The notes below the pieces were generated by a model that was given only the letters and a program-made list of their open reading frames with translations, was not told the origin of the DNA and made no database searches. Positions 27,267 to 35,806 of a stretch of DNA of 64,000 bases are shown here, piece after piece (position 1 is the first letter of the stretch; the number at the start of each line of letters is the position of its first letter). The DNA is taken from contig NZ_JAMZEC010000001.1 of the NCBI RefSeq assembly GCF_024172185.1, forward strand, positions 6,789,001 through 6,853,000. Reading direction: 5' to 3'. Source of the stretch: Nonomuraea roseoviolacea subsp. carminata (GTDB taxonomy: Bacteria > Actinomycetota > Actinomycetes > Streptosporangiales > Streptosporangiaceae). Position numbers and translations under genes: made by a program.

Positions 27267-28385
27267 ATGTCGACGCACGATCTCTACACAGTCCCTCCCG
27301 AGCTGCGCACCTGGAGCCTGGACATGTCCGGGCAGAGCCGGTTCACCTGGGAGTACGACGACGGCCGGGACCGGATGCTCGCCCTGTACCAGAAGGGCAA
27401 GGACAAGCAGTGGGACTCCACCAAGCGCATCGACTGGGACCTGGAGGTCGACCCGTACGACGTGCTCGGCGTCCCCGACGAGACGCTCGCCATCCACGGC
27501 ACCCCGCTGTGGGAGCGGATGGACGAGGCGCAGCGCCGCGAGGTGCGCCGGCACAGCGCCGCCTGGCAGTTCTCCCAGTTCCTGCACGGCGAGCAGGGCG
27601 CCATGATCTGCTCGGCGAAGATCGTCGAGAGCGTCCCCGACCTGGACTCCAAGTTCTACGCCGCCACCCAGACCATGGACGAGGCCCGCCACGCCGAGAC
27701 CTACGCCCGTTTCCTCCAGGAGAAGGTCGGCCTGGCCTACCCGATCAACGAGCACCTCAAGGCGCTGCTGGACAGCACGCTGACCGACTCCCGCTGGGAC
27801 ATGCCCTACCTCGGCATGCAGGTGCTCATCGAGGGGCTCGCCCTGGCCGCGTTCGGCGTGATGCGCGACTTCACCACCAAGCCGCTGCCCAAGCAGATCC
27901 TCGCGTACGTCATGCAGGACGAGGCGCGGCACGTCGCCTTCGGCCGGATGGCGCTGCGCGACTACTACCGCGACCTGTCCGAGAGCGAGCTGCGCGAGCG
28001 CGAGGACTTCGTCATCGAGGGCTGCTACCTCATGCGGGACCGGCTGCGCGGCCGGGAGACCTGGGAGTACATGGGCCTGTCCAAGACGGAGGTCGACGAG
28101 GCCATGGAGGCCACCGACCGGTCGGAGTACCTGCGGGTCTTCCGCTCGCTGCTGTTCAGCCGCATCGTGCCGTGCGTGAAGGACATCGGGCTGTGGAGTC
28201 CCAGGCTCCAGCAGGCGTACGCGGACATGGGCGTGCTCGACATGGCCGGCCAGTCCTTGGAGGCCCTCATGAAGCAGGACGAGGACATCGCCGAACGGCT
28301 CGACGAGCAGCGCTTCGCCGAGGAGGAGGCCGAGCGGCACGCCGAGGTCGCCGAGACCATCGCCCTCGGCGACCCGGCCTCCTGA
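27267..28385 (+). CDS. Diiron ferritin-like oxidase/oxygenase of unknown substrate
   Basis: 372 residues from ATG 27267 (SD ggaggt at 27258-27263). All six ligands of a ferritin-like/RNR-R2-type diiron centre are visible: Glu109 (HGEQG), Glu139 and His142 (MDEARH), Glu189 (LIEGLAL), Glu219 and His222 (QDEARH). The family is annotated as ferritin-like or ribonucleotide-reductase-like protein; members are often oxidases or N-oxygenases. A radical Tyr or substrate cannot be assigned. Expression is probably controlled by the divergent TetR through twin operators. A terminator hairpin follows. Confidence 0.85.
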   Translation: MSTHDLYTVPPELRTWSLDMSGQSRFTWEYDDGRDRMLALYQKGKDKQWDSTKRIDWDLEVDPYDVLGVPDETLAIHGTPLWERMDEAQRREVRRHSAAWQFSQFLHGEQGAMICSAKIVESVPDLDSKFYAATQTMDEARHAETYARFLQEKVGLAYPINEHLKALLDSTLTDSRWDMPYLGMQVLIEGLALAAFGVMRDFTTKPLPKQILAYVMQDEARHVAFGRMALRDYYRDLSESELREREDFVIEGCYLMRDRLRGRETWEYMGLSKTEVDEAMEATDRSEYLRVFRSLLFSRIVPCVKDIGLWSPRLQQAYADMGVLDMAGQSLEALMKQDEDIAERLDEQRFAEEEAERHAEVAETIALGDPAS

Positions 28386-28410
28386 CGGCCGCCCGTGGAA
28401 GCGCCCGGGA

Positions 28411-28434
28411 GGGCCCCGCGCTCAGGCGGGGCCC
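28411..28434. terminator. Hairpin between convergent genes
   Basis: gggccccgc / gcggggccc, 9-bp perfect stem with a 6-base loop; the stop codon of the minus-strand CMD gene lies in the loop. Confidence 0.7.
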
Positions 28435-28745
28435 GGGTCGTCCTCCGCCACCCGGGCGATCAGCTCCTCCACCTGGGCGTTCAGCCTGGCCCCCCGCGAC
28501 CACCCCGCGTAGTGGGTCACGAACACCACCACCTCACGCAGCTCGCCCTCCGACAGCAGCTTCGCGCGCAGGGCGGCGTCGAGCTGGATCTCGGCCTGGT
28601 CGTCGATGCCCTGCCCGACCAGCAGGCCGAGCAGCAGCAGGCGGCGGTCCCTCATCGACAGCACGTCGCGGGCCCACAGGTCGCTGAACTGACGCTCAGC
28701 CGTCATGCCGTAGGAGTCCACGGTCTCGATCACCGGTTCCTTCAT
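28422..28745 (-). CDS. Carboxymuconolactone decarboxylase (CMD)-family protein
   Basis: 107 residues matching the CMD/AhpD-like helical fold (FSDLWARDVLSMRDRRLLLLG; LLSEGELREVVVFVTHYAGWSRG). The CxxC/CxxxxC thiols of AhpD peroxidases are absent, so it is closer to the gamma-carboxymuconolactone decarboxylase branch, with the His in THYAGW as a candidate catalytic residue. It is convergent with the diiron gene; no operon partner. Substrate unknown. Confidence 0.82.
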   Translation of the reverse strand: MKEPVIETVDSYGMTAERQFSDLWARDVLSMRDRRLLLLGLLVGQGIDDQAEIQLDAALRAKLLSEGELREVVVFVTHYAGWSRGARLNAQVEELIARVAEDDPGPA

Positions 28746-28999
28746 GAGAGTGCTCCCCAGTCGGAGGGATCCTCATATCTTTCGTCACTTCCTGAGAGGA
28801 ACCAATGGGGGGTTGCACGAACGTTGTACGGCGGTGACCGTGGAGGGTGACGCCCTGACTGGGACATTGCCTGGTCTGTAACAACTGGAGCCAAGGTCCG
28901 GCCAAGATTTGGTCAAGATTTCTCACCGTACATCCGGCTCACTGGGCTCGAAAACGGGCACAACAACGGCGTCGGTCCGTAAAGCGGAGGTACCCCCCG

Positions 29000-29680
29000 G
29001 TGAGAACGGCACGGGCCAGGGTCGCGCTCATGGCCGCGGCCCTCATGTTGCTGTCCGCTTGCGGGCAGCCCGAGTACACCTACGTGCGCGACCGGGACGG
29101 CACCACCTACTTCAAGGTGCCCTCCTCGTTCGCCCAGCTCAACGCACGCCCCATCGACCTGTACCTGAGCGGGACGCAGCCCGGCTCCCTCGCCGAGGCC
29201 GAGCGCGCGCGGCGCGTCTGGTCGGTCGCCTTCGACCAGTCGGCCGAGCCGGACGTCACCCACCTGCTCGGCTCCGCCGACCCCTTCCTCTACGCCACCG
29301 TCCACCAGCTCACCGACGAGCAGCGCGACTCCGTCTCCCTCGACCAGTTACGCGACTTCCTCTTCCCGGTGACCGAACGGGTGCGCCAGCTTTACGAGGC
29401 GCGGGCGGCCGCCTCCGGCCGGCAGCCGCTGTTCAGCGGCTTCGAGGAGATCAGCGACCAGGTCCTCACCCTGGACCGGGGCGCCAGAGGCGTCAGGGTG
29501 CGCTTCAACTACCGGATCGGGACGGAGATCCAGACCTTCGACCACACCGCCATCCTCGATGAGCAGGGCGACACCGTCTCGGTCATGCTCATCGGCTGCC
29601 AGGCGATCTGCTTCCGGGCCCGCACCGCGGAGTTCGACAAGATCGCCGCTTCGTTCCGACTGCTCCGGCTGCCCGGTTAG
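29000..29680 (+). CDS. Lipoprotein of unknown function
   Basis: 226 residues, GTG start with SD gcggaggt (28984-28991). The signal peptide ends in a lipobox LLSAC (Cys21), so the protein is lipid-anchored outside the membrane. No catalytic motif is recognised; the C-terminal part has two Cys in GCQAICF. It is followed after 11 bp by the FtsH-like AAA protease gene, so the two are probably cotranscribed and may cooperate at the membrane. Confidence 0.8.
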   Translation: MRTARARVALMAAALMLLSACGQPEYTYVRDRDGTTYFKVPSSFAQLNARPIDLYLSGTQPGSLAEAERARRVWSVAFDQSAEPDVTHLLGSADPFLYATVHQLTDEQRDSVSLDQLRDFLFPVTERVRQLYEARAAASGRQPLFSGFEEISDQVLTLDRGARGVRVRFNYRIGTEIQTFDHTAILDEQGDTVSVMLIGCQAICFRARTAEFDKIAASFRLLRLPG

Positions 29681-29691
29681 AGGGGGCACAG

Positions 29692-32600
29692 TTGAACACC
29701 ACCACCCACCACGAGGGGTTGCGCGCGCCCGGCAGCGGGCCGGCCGACCCCGACTCCGTCACCAGGAAGCGGATGCCGTTCTGGGACCGGAGCAAGTTCC
29801 TCCTCGGGCTGGTCCTGGCCTTCCTGGTGCTCTCCTGGAAGACCATGGCCGACTTCGAGGGCATCGTCGGCTTCCCCGAGGCGGTCCGGGTCATCGCGTA
29901 CGAGCACCAGTGGATCTTCTGGCTGCTCGGCGCCGAGGCGCTGCGCCAGCTCCACTTCCTCGTCAGCGAGCGCTCCTCCCGCTACCACGGCTTCTGGAGC
30001 CGCCGGGTGTTCGGCGGGTTCGAGCGGTGGTCGCACCGGCGCTTCGACGACTGGACGCGCTACCGGATCGCCCGGGCCATCAAGATCGTGTTCTGGGGCG
30101 TGCTGGTGGCGCTGGTGCTCGGCGCGGTGCTGGAGACCAGCCCGTTCCTGGCGCTGTTCCGGGCGCCCGCGCTGGTGTTCCAGGCGCTGCCGTTCCTGTT
30201 CCAGATCGTCTTCCTGTTCTTCGTGGTCATCATCCAGTTCGTCGGCATGTTCTGGTTCCTGTCGCGGGGCGGCGTCGAGACGTACTTCCCCGACGACATC
30301 AAGACCCGCTTCACCGACGTCTGGGGCCAGGACCACGTCGTCGAGCGCGTCCGGGAGAACATCGTCTTCCTCGAACGGCCCGGCGAGATCGAGGAGCGCG
30401 GCGGCTACGTGCCCAGCGGCCTGCTGCTGTGGGGGCCGCCCGGCACCGGCAAGACGCTCATGGCCGAGGCGGTCGCGGGGGAGACCGGCAAGCCGTACGT
30501 GTTCGTGGACCCCGGCGCGTTCACCAACATGTTCATGGGCATCGGCATCCTCAAGGTCAAGACGCTCTTCCGCAAGCTGCGCAAGCTCGCCCTGCGCTAC
30601 GGCGGCGTGATCGTCTTCTTCGACGAGGCCGACTCGCTCGGCAAGCGCGGCCGGCTCGCCGTGCAGGGGCCGCCCGGCCAGGGCGGCGGCTGGTCGGCGT
30701 TCTCCGGCGCGCACGGCTGCCACGGCCTCGGCTACCTGTCCGAGGAGACCCGCTCGGCGCTGGCCTTCCGGCGCGCCCGCGAGCCGGAGGAGCCCGGCGC
30801 CCGCAACCGCTTCATCATGGGCGGCGGCATGAACAGCGGCGACCCCGGCACCCTCCAGGCGCTGCTCACCGAGCTGTCGGGCCTCAAGAAGCCGCGGGGG
30901 TTCTTCAACCGCCTCGTCCGGCGGCTGCTCGGCATGCGGCCCAAGCCGCCGCCCAAGTACCGCATCCTCGTCATGATGGCCACCAACCGGCCCGACGCGC
31001 TCGACGAGGCGCTGCTGCGGCCCGGCCGCATCGACCGCATCTACAAGGTCGGCTACCCGTCCAAGGCCGGGCGGCTGCGCACCTACCAGGGCTACTTCGA
31101 CAAGGTCGAGCACGAGCTCACCGCCGAGCAGATCGACAAACTCGCCACCATCACCCCGTACGCCACCGGCGCCACCATCAAGGACCTGGTCAACGAGTCG
31201 CTGATCACCGCCATCCGCGACGGGCGCGAGGTCATCACCTGGTCCGACGTGCTGCGCGCCAAGCGGCTCAAGCAGCTCGGGCCGCCCGAGGACGTCGAGT
31301 ACATCGAGCGGGAACGGCACGCGGTCGCCGTCCACGAGGCGTGCCACGCCGTCGTCGCCTACGTCACCCGCTTCCACCTGGAGATCGACATCGCCACCAT
31401 CGAGAAGGGCGCCGACTACCTCGGCATGGTGGCCTCCATCAAACCGGAGGACCAGTTCACCCGGTGGAAGTCCGAGTACGAGGCCGACATCATGGTCTCC
31501 CTCGCGTCCCTGGCGGGCGAGCGGATGTTCTTCGGCGAGGACAACTCCTCCGGCGTGTCCGGCGACCTGCACTCGGCGACCTACCTGACCGCGCTCATGG
31601 AGTCGCACTGGGGCATGGGCTCCGGCGTCACCTCGCTGCCCGCCCTCCAGGAGCTGGAGATCATGGGCGGCAAGGCGATGCCCCGGCGCGGCGGCGGCCC
31701 CGTCGGCATCGCCGACAAACCGCCCGTCCAGGGGCAGGCCGACCTGACGCCCGACGTGCTGGGGGAGCGGATCGAGTTCAACCTCGTACGGCTGCTGGAG
31801 CGGACCGAGCGGCTGCTGGAGGAGCACCGGCGCGACGTGCTGTGCGTGGCGCACGCCCTGGAGACGCACAAGACGCTCAACGGCGACGACGTGGTGGCCG
31901 TCATCGAGCGGCGGCCCGGGGCGATCATCAACGGCACCGTCTACGCCGCGGACGAGCTGTACGAGGAGCTGGAGGAGTACCACCGGGAGGCGGCGCGGGC
32001 GCATAAGGAGCACAGCCGCATCGACCGGGACCTGCCGGAGGCCGCCGGGCCGCCGGCCGCCGACGAGGTGGTCACCGGGGAGATCGTGGAGACGGCGCCC
32101 GCCGGGGCGCTGCCGGCGGCCTCTTCCGTGGTGAGCCCCGTCACCACGGCGGAGTCCTCCGTTGTGGGGACGTCCGCGGTGGTGGCGTCGCCGGGGACCG
32201 GGACCGGGACCGGGACCGGGACCGGGGCCGGCGCTGGGGCTTGGGCCGACGGGCGGCCGGAGTTCGTGCCGTGGGCGCCGGAGACCGGACCGGCCGTCGC
32301 CTCCGGAGCCGGGCCCCTGGCCGCGCCCGTCCCCTCCCCGCCCTCGGCCGCGCCCGGTCACGGCGGGGCGCGCGGGTATGGCGGGCCGTTCCCCCAGCCG
32401 GGAGCCGAGGCCGTCACCGCCGAAGCCGTGGCGCTCCCGGCGCGTGCCCCGCGCGGCCGCGGCTGGGTGCTGGTCACGAGCCTGCTCGCCCTCGTGACGC
32501 TCGTCCTGCTGGTCGGCCTGACCATGACCGGGATGGCGCCGCCCACCGGCACCGGTCAGGGCGCGGGGGTCGCGTCGCCGGGGCTGCTGCTCATCGTGTT

Positions 32601-32796
32601 CGTCATCGTGGTCGCGGTGATCGTCGGCATCGGACTGGCGCTCGTCGCGGTCCGCGGCATGCGCACGGCCCAGGTCAAGGCCGAGCGCGAACGCGACGAG
32701 GCGCACGCCCGGGCGCAGCTCCTGGCCGCCGCCATGGACCCGGACACCGCGATGCGGCTGCTCGGCTACGACGGCAGGCACAGAGGGGAGGGGTGA
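29692..32796 (+). CDS. Membrane FtsH-like AAA+ zinc metalloprotease with C-terminal extension
   Basis: 1034 residues from TTG 29692 (SD gaggggg). N-terminal TM segments lie at about 36-52, 128-150 and 160-190. The AAA+ domain has Walker A GPPGTGKT (248-255), Walker B VIVFFDEAD (306-314) and sensor/Arg-finger region ATNRPDALDEALLRPGRIDR (430-449). An insertion of about 100 residues (320-420) separates Walker B from the sensor. The peptidase domain has HEACH (548-552), the zinc motif, and third-ligand-type Asp in GDLHSAT. A long Pro/Gly/Thr-rich linker leads to two more TM segments (about 930-1000) and a short helical end. It resembles FtsH in chemistry (ATP-driven membrane protein degradation) but not in architecture; it is no substitute for canonical FtsH by length. 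Confidence 0.85.
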   Translation: MNTTTHHEGLRAPGSGPADPDSVTRKRMPFWDRSKFLLGLVLAFLVLSWKTMADFEGIVGFPEAVRVIAYEHQWIFWLLGAEALRQLHFLVSERSSRYHGFWSRRVFGGFERWSHRRFDDWTRYRIARAIKIVFWGVLVALVLGAVLETSPFLALFRAPALVFQALPFLFQIVFLFFVVIIQFVGMFWFLSRGGVETYFPDDIKTRFTDVWGQDHVVERVRENIVFLERPGEIEERGGYVPSGLLLWGPPGTGKTLMAEAVAGETGKPYVFVDPGAFTNMFMGIGILKVKTLFRKLRKLALRYGGVIVFFDEADSLGKRGRLAVQGPPGQGGGWSAFSGAHGCHGLGYLSEETRSALAFRRAREPEEPGARNRFIMGGGMNSGDPGTLQALLTELSGLKKPRGFFNRLVRRLLGMRPKPPPKYRILVMMATNRPDALDEALLRPGRIDRIYKVGYPSKAGRLRTYQGYFDKVEHELTAEQIDKLATITPYATGATIKDLVNESLITAIRDGREVITWSDVLRAKRLKQLGPPEDVEYIERERHAVAVHEACHAVVAYVTRFHLEIDIATIEKGADYLGMVASIKPEDQFTRWKSEYEADIMVSLASLAGERMFFGEDNSSGVSGDLHSATYLTALMESHWGMGSGVTSLPALQELEIMGGKAMPRRGGGPVGIADKPPVQGQADLTPDVLGERIEFNLVRLLERTERLLEEHRRDVLCVAHALETHKTLNGDDVVAVIERRPGAIINGTVYAADELYEELEEYHREAARAHKEHSRIDRDLPEAAGPPAADEVVTGEIVETAPAGALPAASSVVSPVTTAESSVVGTSAVVASPGTGTGTGTGTGAGAGAWADGRPEFVPWAPETGPAVASGAGPLAAPVPSPPSAAPGHGGARGYGGPFPQPGAEAVTAEAVALPARAPRGRGWVLVTSLLALVTLVLLVGLTMTGMAPPTGTGQGAGVASPGLLLIVFVIVVAVIVGIGLALVAVRGMRTAQVKAERERDEAHARAQLLAAAMDPDTAMRLLGYDGRHRGEG
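32193..32227 (+). repeat. 6-bp tandem repeat (gggacc)n in AAA protease gene
   Basis: About 5.5 units of gggacc encode a Gly-Thr run in the C-terminal linker. Hexamer units keep the frame when copy number changes. Confidence 0.9.
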
Positions 32797-32866
32797 GCTC
32801 AGGGGGGCGCCTTCGGCCGCACATGATCGCACGATCCGCACAGCGGAACGTACGGACCGGTGCGGA

Positions 32867-32882
32867 TTAACACGACGTTCAC
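32867..32882. promoter_or_regulatory. Possible GlnR-type site upstream of glnII
   Basis: ttaac-acgacg-ttcac (on the minus strand gtgaa-n6-gttaa) resembles two GlnR half-sites separated by 6 bases, about 74-89 bp upstream of glnII. Half-sites are imperfect, so this is tentative. Confidence 0.35.
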
Positions 32883-32955
32883 ATTCGGGCAAAAACCGGG
32901 AAACGGCCACCCGTAAGACTCGGCGTGGCTGAGAGAGACCCCGAAAGGACCGTTC

Positions 32956-33975
32956 GTGAGCTACAAGGCTGAGTACATCTGGATCGACGGCACCGAGCCC
33001 ACCGCTCTGCTGCGCTCGAAGACCAAGATCCTTGCCGACGGCGCCGAGCCGCCCGTGTGGGGATTCGACGGCTCCAGCACCAACCAGGCCGAGGGCCACT
33101 CCTCCGACCGGGTGCTCCGCCCGGTGTTCACCTGCCCGGACCCGATCCGCGGCGGCGCGAACATCCTCGTGCTGTGCGAGGTCGAGGAGATCGACGGCAC
33201 CGCGCACAAGAGCAACACCCGCGCCCTCCTCCGCCCCATCGCCGAGCAGTTCGCCGACCAGGACTCCTGGTTCGGCATCGAGCAGGAGTACACCTTCTTC
33301 AAGGGCAGCCGCCCGCTCGGCTTCCCCGAGGGCGGCTTCCCCGCGCCGCAGGGCCACTACTACTGCGGCGTCGGCGCCGAGGCCGTGTTCGGCCGCGAGA
33401 TCGTCGAGCTGCACCTCGACCGCTGCCTCACCGCCGGCCTGGCGATCTCCGGCATCAACGCCGAGGTCATGCCCGGCCAGTGGGAGTTCCAGGTTGGCCC
33501 GGCCGGCCCCCTCGAGGTCTCCGACCACCTGTGGGTCGCCCGCTACCTGCTCTACCGGACCGCCGAGGAGTTCGGCGTGGAGGCCACCCTCGACGCCAAG
33601 CCCGCCCGCGGCGACTGGAACGGCGCCGGCGCCCACACCAACTTCTCCACCAAGGCGATGCGCGAGAACTACGACGCGATCATCGCCGCGTGCGAGGCCC
33701 TCGGCGAGGGTGACAAGCCGATGGAGCACGTCACCCAGTACGGCGCCGACATCGAGTTGCGCCTGACCGGCCACCACGAGACCGCCCCGTGGAACAAGTA
33801 CACCTATGGCGTGTCCAACCGCGGCGCCTCCGTCCGCATCCCGTGGCAGGTCGAGGTGGACAAGAAGGGCTACATCGAGGACCGCCGCCCCAACGCCAAC
33901 GTCGACCCGTACGTGGTCACCCGCCTGCTGGTGAACACCTGCTGCGCGGCGCTGGAGAAGGCCGGCCTCGTCTGA
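32956..33975 (+). CDS. glnII: Glutamine synthetase type II (eukaryotic-like, GlnII)
   Basis: Makes glutamine from glutamate, ammonia and ATP. 339 residues, the length and sequence of bacterial GSII (MSYKAEYIWIDG; WGFDGSSTNQAEG; FGIEQEYTFF; NGAGAHTNFST; Zn/Mg-binding Glu and substrate motifs in GINAEVMPGQWEFQ). GTG start at 32956. GSII is found beside GSI in actinomycetes and rhizobia and is not adenylylated. It stands alone, with a possible GlnR site upstream and a strong terminator downstream. Confidence 0.97.
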   Translation: MSYKAEYIWIDGTEPTALLRSKTKILADGAEPPVWGFDGSSTNQAEGHSSDRVLRPVFTCPDPIRGGANILVLCEVEEIDGTAHKSNTRALLRPIAEQFADQDSWFGIEQEYTFFKGSRPLGFPEGGFPAPQGHYYCGVGAEAVFGREIVELHLDRCLTAGLAISGINAEVMPGQWEFQVGPAGPLEVSDHLWVARYLLYRTAEEFGVEATLDAKPARGDWNGAGAHTNFSTKAMRENYDAIIAACEALGEGDKPMEHVTQYGADIELRLTGHHETAPWNKYTYGVSNRGASVRIPWQVEVDKKGYIEDRRPNANVDPYVVTRLLVNTCCAALEKAGLV

Positions 33976-33996
33976 GCGTCAGCCTCTGAAGGCTGA

Positions 33997-34032
33997 GGGA
34001 ACGCGGGCACCCCCGATGGGGCCCGCGTTCCC
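33997..34032 (+). terminator. Strong terminator of glnII
   Basis: A perfect 12-bp stem gggaacgcgggc / gcccgcgttccc with a 12-base loop, 21 bases after the glnII stop. A smaller hairpin (cagcc-n6-ggctg) lies just before it. Confidence 0.8.
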
Positions 34033-34193
34033 GTGTTTCCCGGCTGCGTACCGTCGCCGTCCGGAGGCGTTCCGTGACCGGGGCACGCCCATCCTGGCAC
34101 GACGCCGCCCCGCCGGCAGGCGAACGCCGGCCGGCGGAGTGGCTTTCTTGGCTTCCGGCGGGAGGATCCTCCACCGAAGGCCCCGCATTTCCG

Positions 34194-35732
34194 CTAAGAG
34201 AGTCGGAAATCCAGATCGGGCGTGATGTCGGCGACGTCCATCTGCGCCTTCTGCAGGCGGCCCGAGTGGTCCCAGTTCATGGCCTGCCAGCGGGTGAACT
34301 GGTCCAGCACCCACATGCCGGACTGCCGGCTGCCGTTGCCCGACTTGCCGTTGCCGCCGAACGGCAGGTGCGCCTCCGCCCCGGACGTGGAGTTGTTGAC
34401 GCTGACCATGCCGGCCGAGATGCCCTCGCGGAAGCGGAAGGCGTTGCGGGCGTCGGTCGTGTAGATGGAGCTGGACAGGCCGTACCCGGGCAGGTTGGCC
34501 AGCTCGATCGCCTCGTCCAGGGTCCGGAACGTCGTCACGCCCACGATCGGCCCGAACGTCTCCTCCAGGAACAGCCGGTCGTCCGGCCGCACCCCGTCGA
34601 CCACGACCGGGTGGTAGTACAGCCCGCCCTCGCCGGTGAAGTCCCGGCGCGGGCTGTCCTGGGTGACGCGTCCCGTCGCGCCCGAGACGACCCGGTGGTG
34701 GGGCTGGATCCAGGTGAGGTACTCCTCGTACCGGTCGGCGAACTTCTGGTCGAGCAGCGGGCCCGCCAGCACGTCCTGGTCCGGCGCGCCGATCCGCGCC
34801 TCCCGCACGGCCTCGGCGAAGCGCCGCAGGAACTCGTCGTGGACGCTCTCGTGCACGATCACCGTGCCGAGGCTCGTGCAGCGCTGGCCGGCCGTGCCGA
34901 ACCCGGAGAACAGCGCCCCCTCGACGGCCAGCTCCAGATCGGCGTCCGGCATGATCACCATCGGGTTCTTGCCGCCCAGCTCCAGGCACGCCGACTGCAG
35001 GTGCCGCCCGGCCAGCTCGCCGACCTTCCGCCCGACCTCGCTGGAGCCGGTGAACCCGATCTTCTGCACCGTGCCCTCCTCCAGTGCCCGCTCAAGGCCC
35101 CGGAAGGTCTCGGCGCCGTCGGCGAACACCACGTTGAGCACCCCGTCGGGCAGCCCGGCCGCGGCGAACAGCCGGTACAGGGCGTGCCCGGACGCGGCGG
35201 CGTACTCGGCCGGCTTCCACACCACGGCGTTGCCGCACAGCAGCGCCGGCACCAGGTACCAGGACGGCACGGCGACCGGGAAGTTCCCCGCCGTGATCAC
35301 CGCCGCCACGCCGACCGGGTTGCGGAAGGTGAACAGGTTCTTGTCCGGCATCTCCGACGGCACCGTCTGCCCGTACAGCCGCCGGCCCTCGCCGAGGAAG
35401 AAGTCGCACGTGTCGACGATCTCCCGCACCTCGCCCAGCGCCTCCGCGTACGGCTTGCCGATCTCCTCGGTCACCAGCCGGGCCAGGCTCTCGGCGTTCG
35501 CCTCGACCAGCCGCCCGATGGAGGCGATCACCCGGCCGCGCACCGGCGCGGGCACCTTGGCCCACTCGCGCTGCGCCTCCTTGGCGGTGCGGCAGGCGGC
35601 GGCGAACGTGTCGGCGTCCGCCATCCCGACGCTCGCGACCACCTCACTGGTGCGCGCGGGGTTGGTCGACTGGTACGTGCTCGCGCTTGCGGCGTCCTTG
35701 CCACCCACGACGGAGACGATCTGACGGGTCAC
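34194..35732 (-). CDS. NAD(P)-dependent aldehyde dehydrogenase (ALDH7-like)
   Basis: 512 residues. Oxidises an aldehyde to an acid; catalytic Cys285 (GTAGQRCTS) and general base Glu252 (LELGGKNP), with NAD-binding FTGSSEVG and late LEETFGPIV. The GTAGQRCT signature places it near the ALDH7/semialdehyde branch; a semialdehyde substrate is plausible but not proven. The start is GTG 35732 because aggagg (35744-35739) sits 6 bases upstream; the in-frame ATG at 35747 overlaps that SD and is unlikely to be used. It is the downstream neighbour, same strand, of a serine hydrolase gene (74-bp gap). Confidence 0.9.
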   Translation of the reverse strand: MTRQIVSVVGGKDAASASTYQSTNPARTSEVVASVGMADADTFAAACRTAKEAQREWAKVPAPVRGRVIASIGRLVEANAESLARLVTEEIGKPYAEALGEVREIVDTCDFFLGEGRRLYGQTVPSEMPDKNLFTFRNPVGVAAVITAGNFPVAVPSWYLVPALLCGNAVVWKPAEYAAASGHALYRLFAAAGLPDGVLNVVFADGAETFRGLERALEEGTVQKIGFTGSSEVGRKVGELAGRHLQSACLELGGKNPMVIMPDADLELAVEGALFSGFGTAGQRCTSLGTVIVHESVHDEFLRRFAEAVREARIGAPDQDVLAGPLLDQKFADRYEEYLTWIQPHHRVVSGATGRVTQDSPRRDFTGEGGLYYHPVVVDGVRPDDRLFLEETFGPIVGVTTFRTLDEAIELANLPGYGLSSSIYTTDARNAFRFREGISAGMVSVNNSTSGAEAHLPFGGNGKSGNGSRQSGMWVLDQFTRWQAMNWDHSGRLQKAQMDVADITPDLDFRLS

Positions 35733-35738
35733 CGGTGC

Positions 35739-35744
35739 CCTCCT
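35739..35744 (-). promoter_or_regulatory. Ribosome binding site that decides the ALDH start
   Basis: aggagg on the minus strand, ideally spaced (6 bases) from GTG 35732; it overlaps codons 2-3 of the rejected ATG start at 35747. Confidence 0.7.
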
Positions 35745-35806
35745 CATAGTTCCTACGGTCAGACAATCATCCCGCCGCAAAAAACCCAACCTCGTGGCGC
35801 TCCGCG

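Noticed and set aside
29677-33777. 1366-residue open frame on the minus strand
   Set aside because: Lies across the AAA protease and glnII on the other strand; low-complexity translation, no motif.
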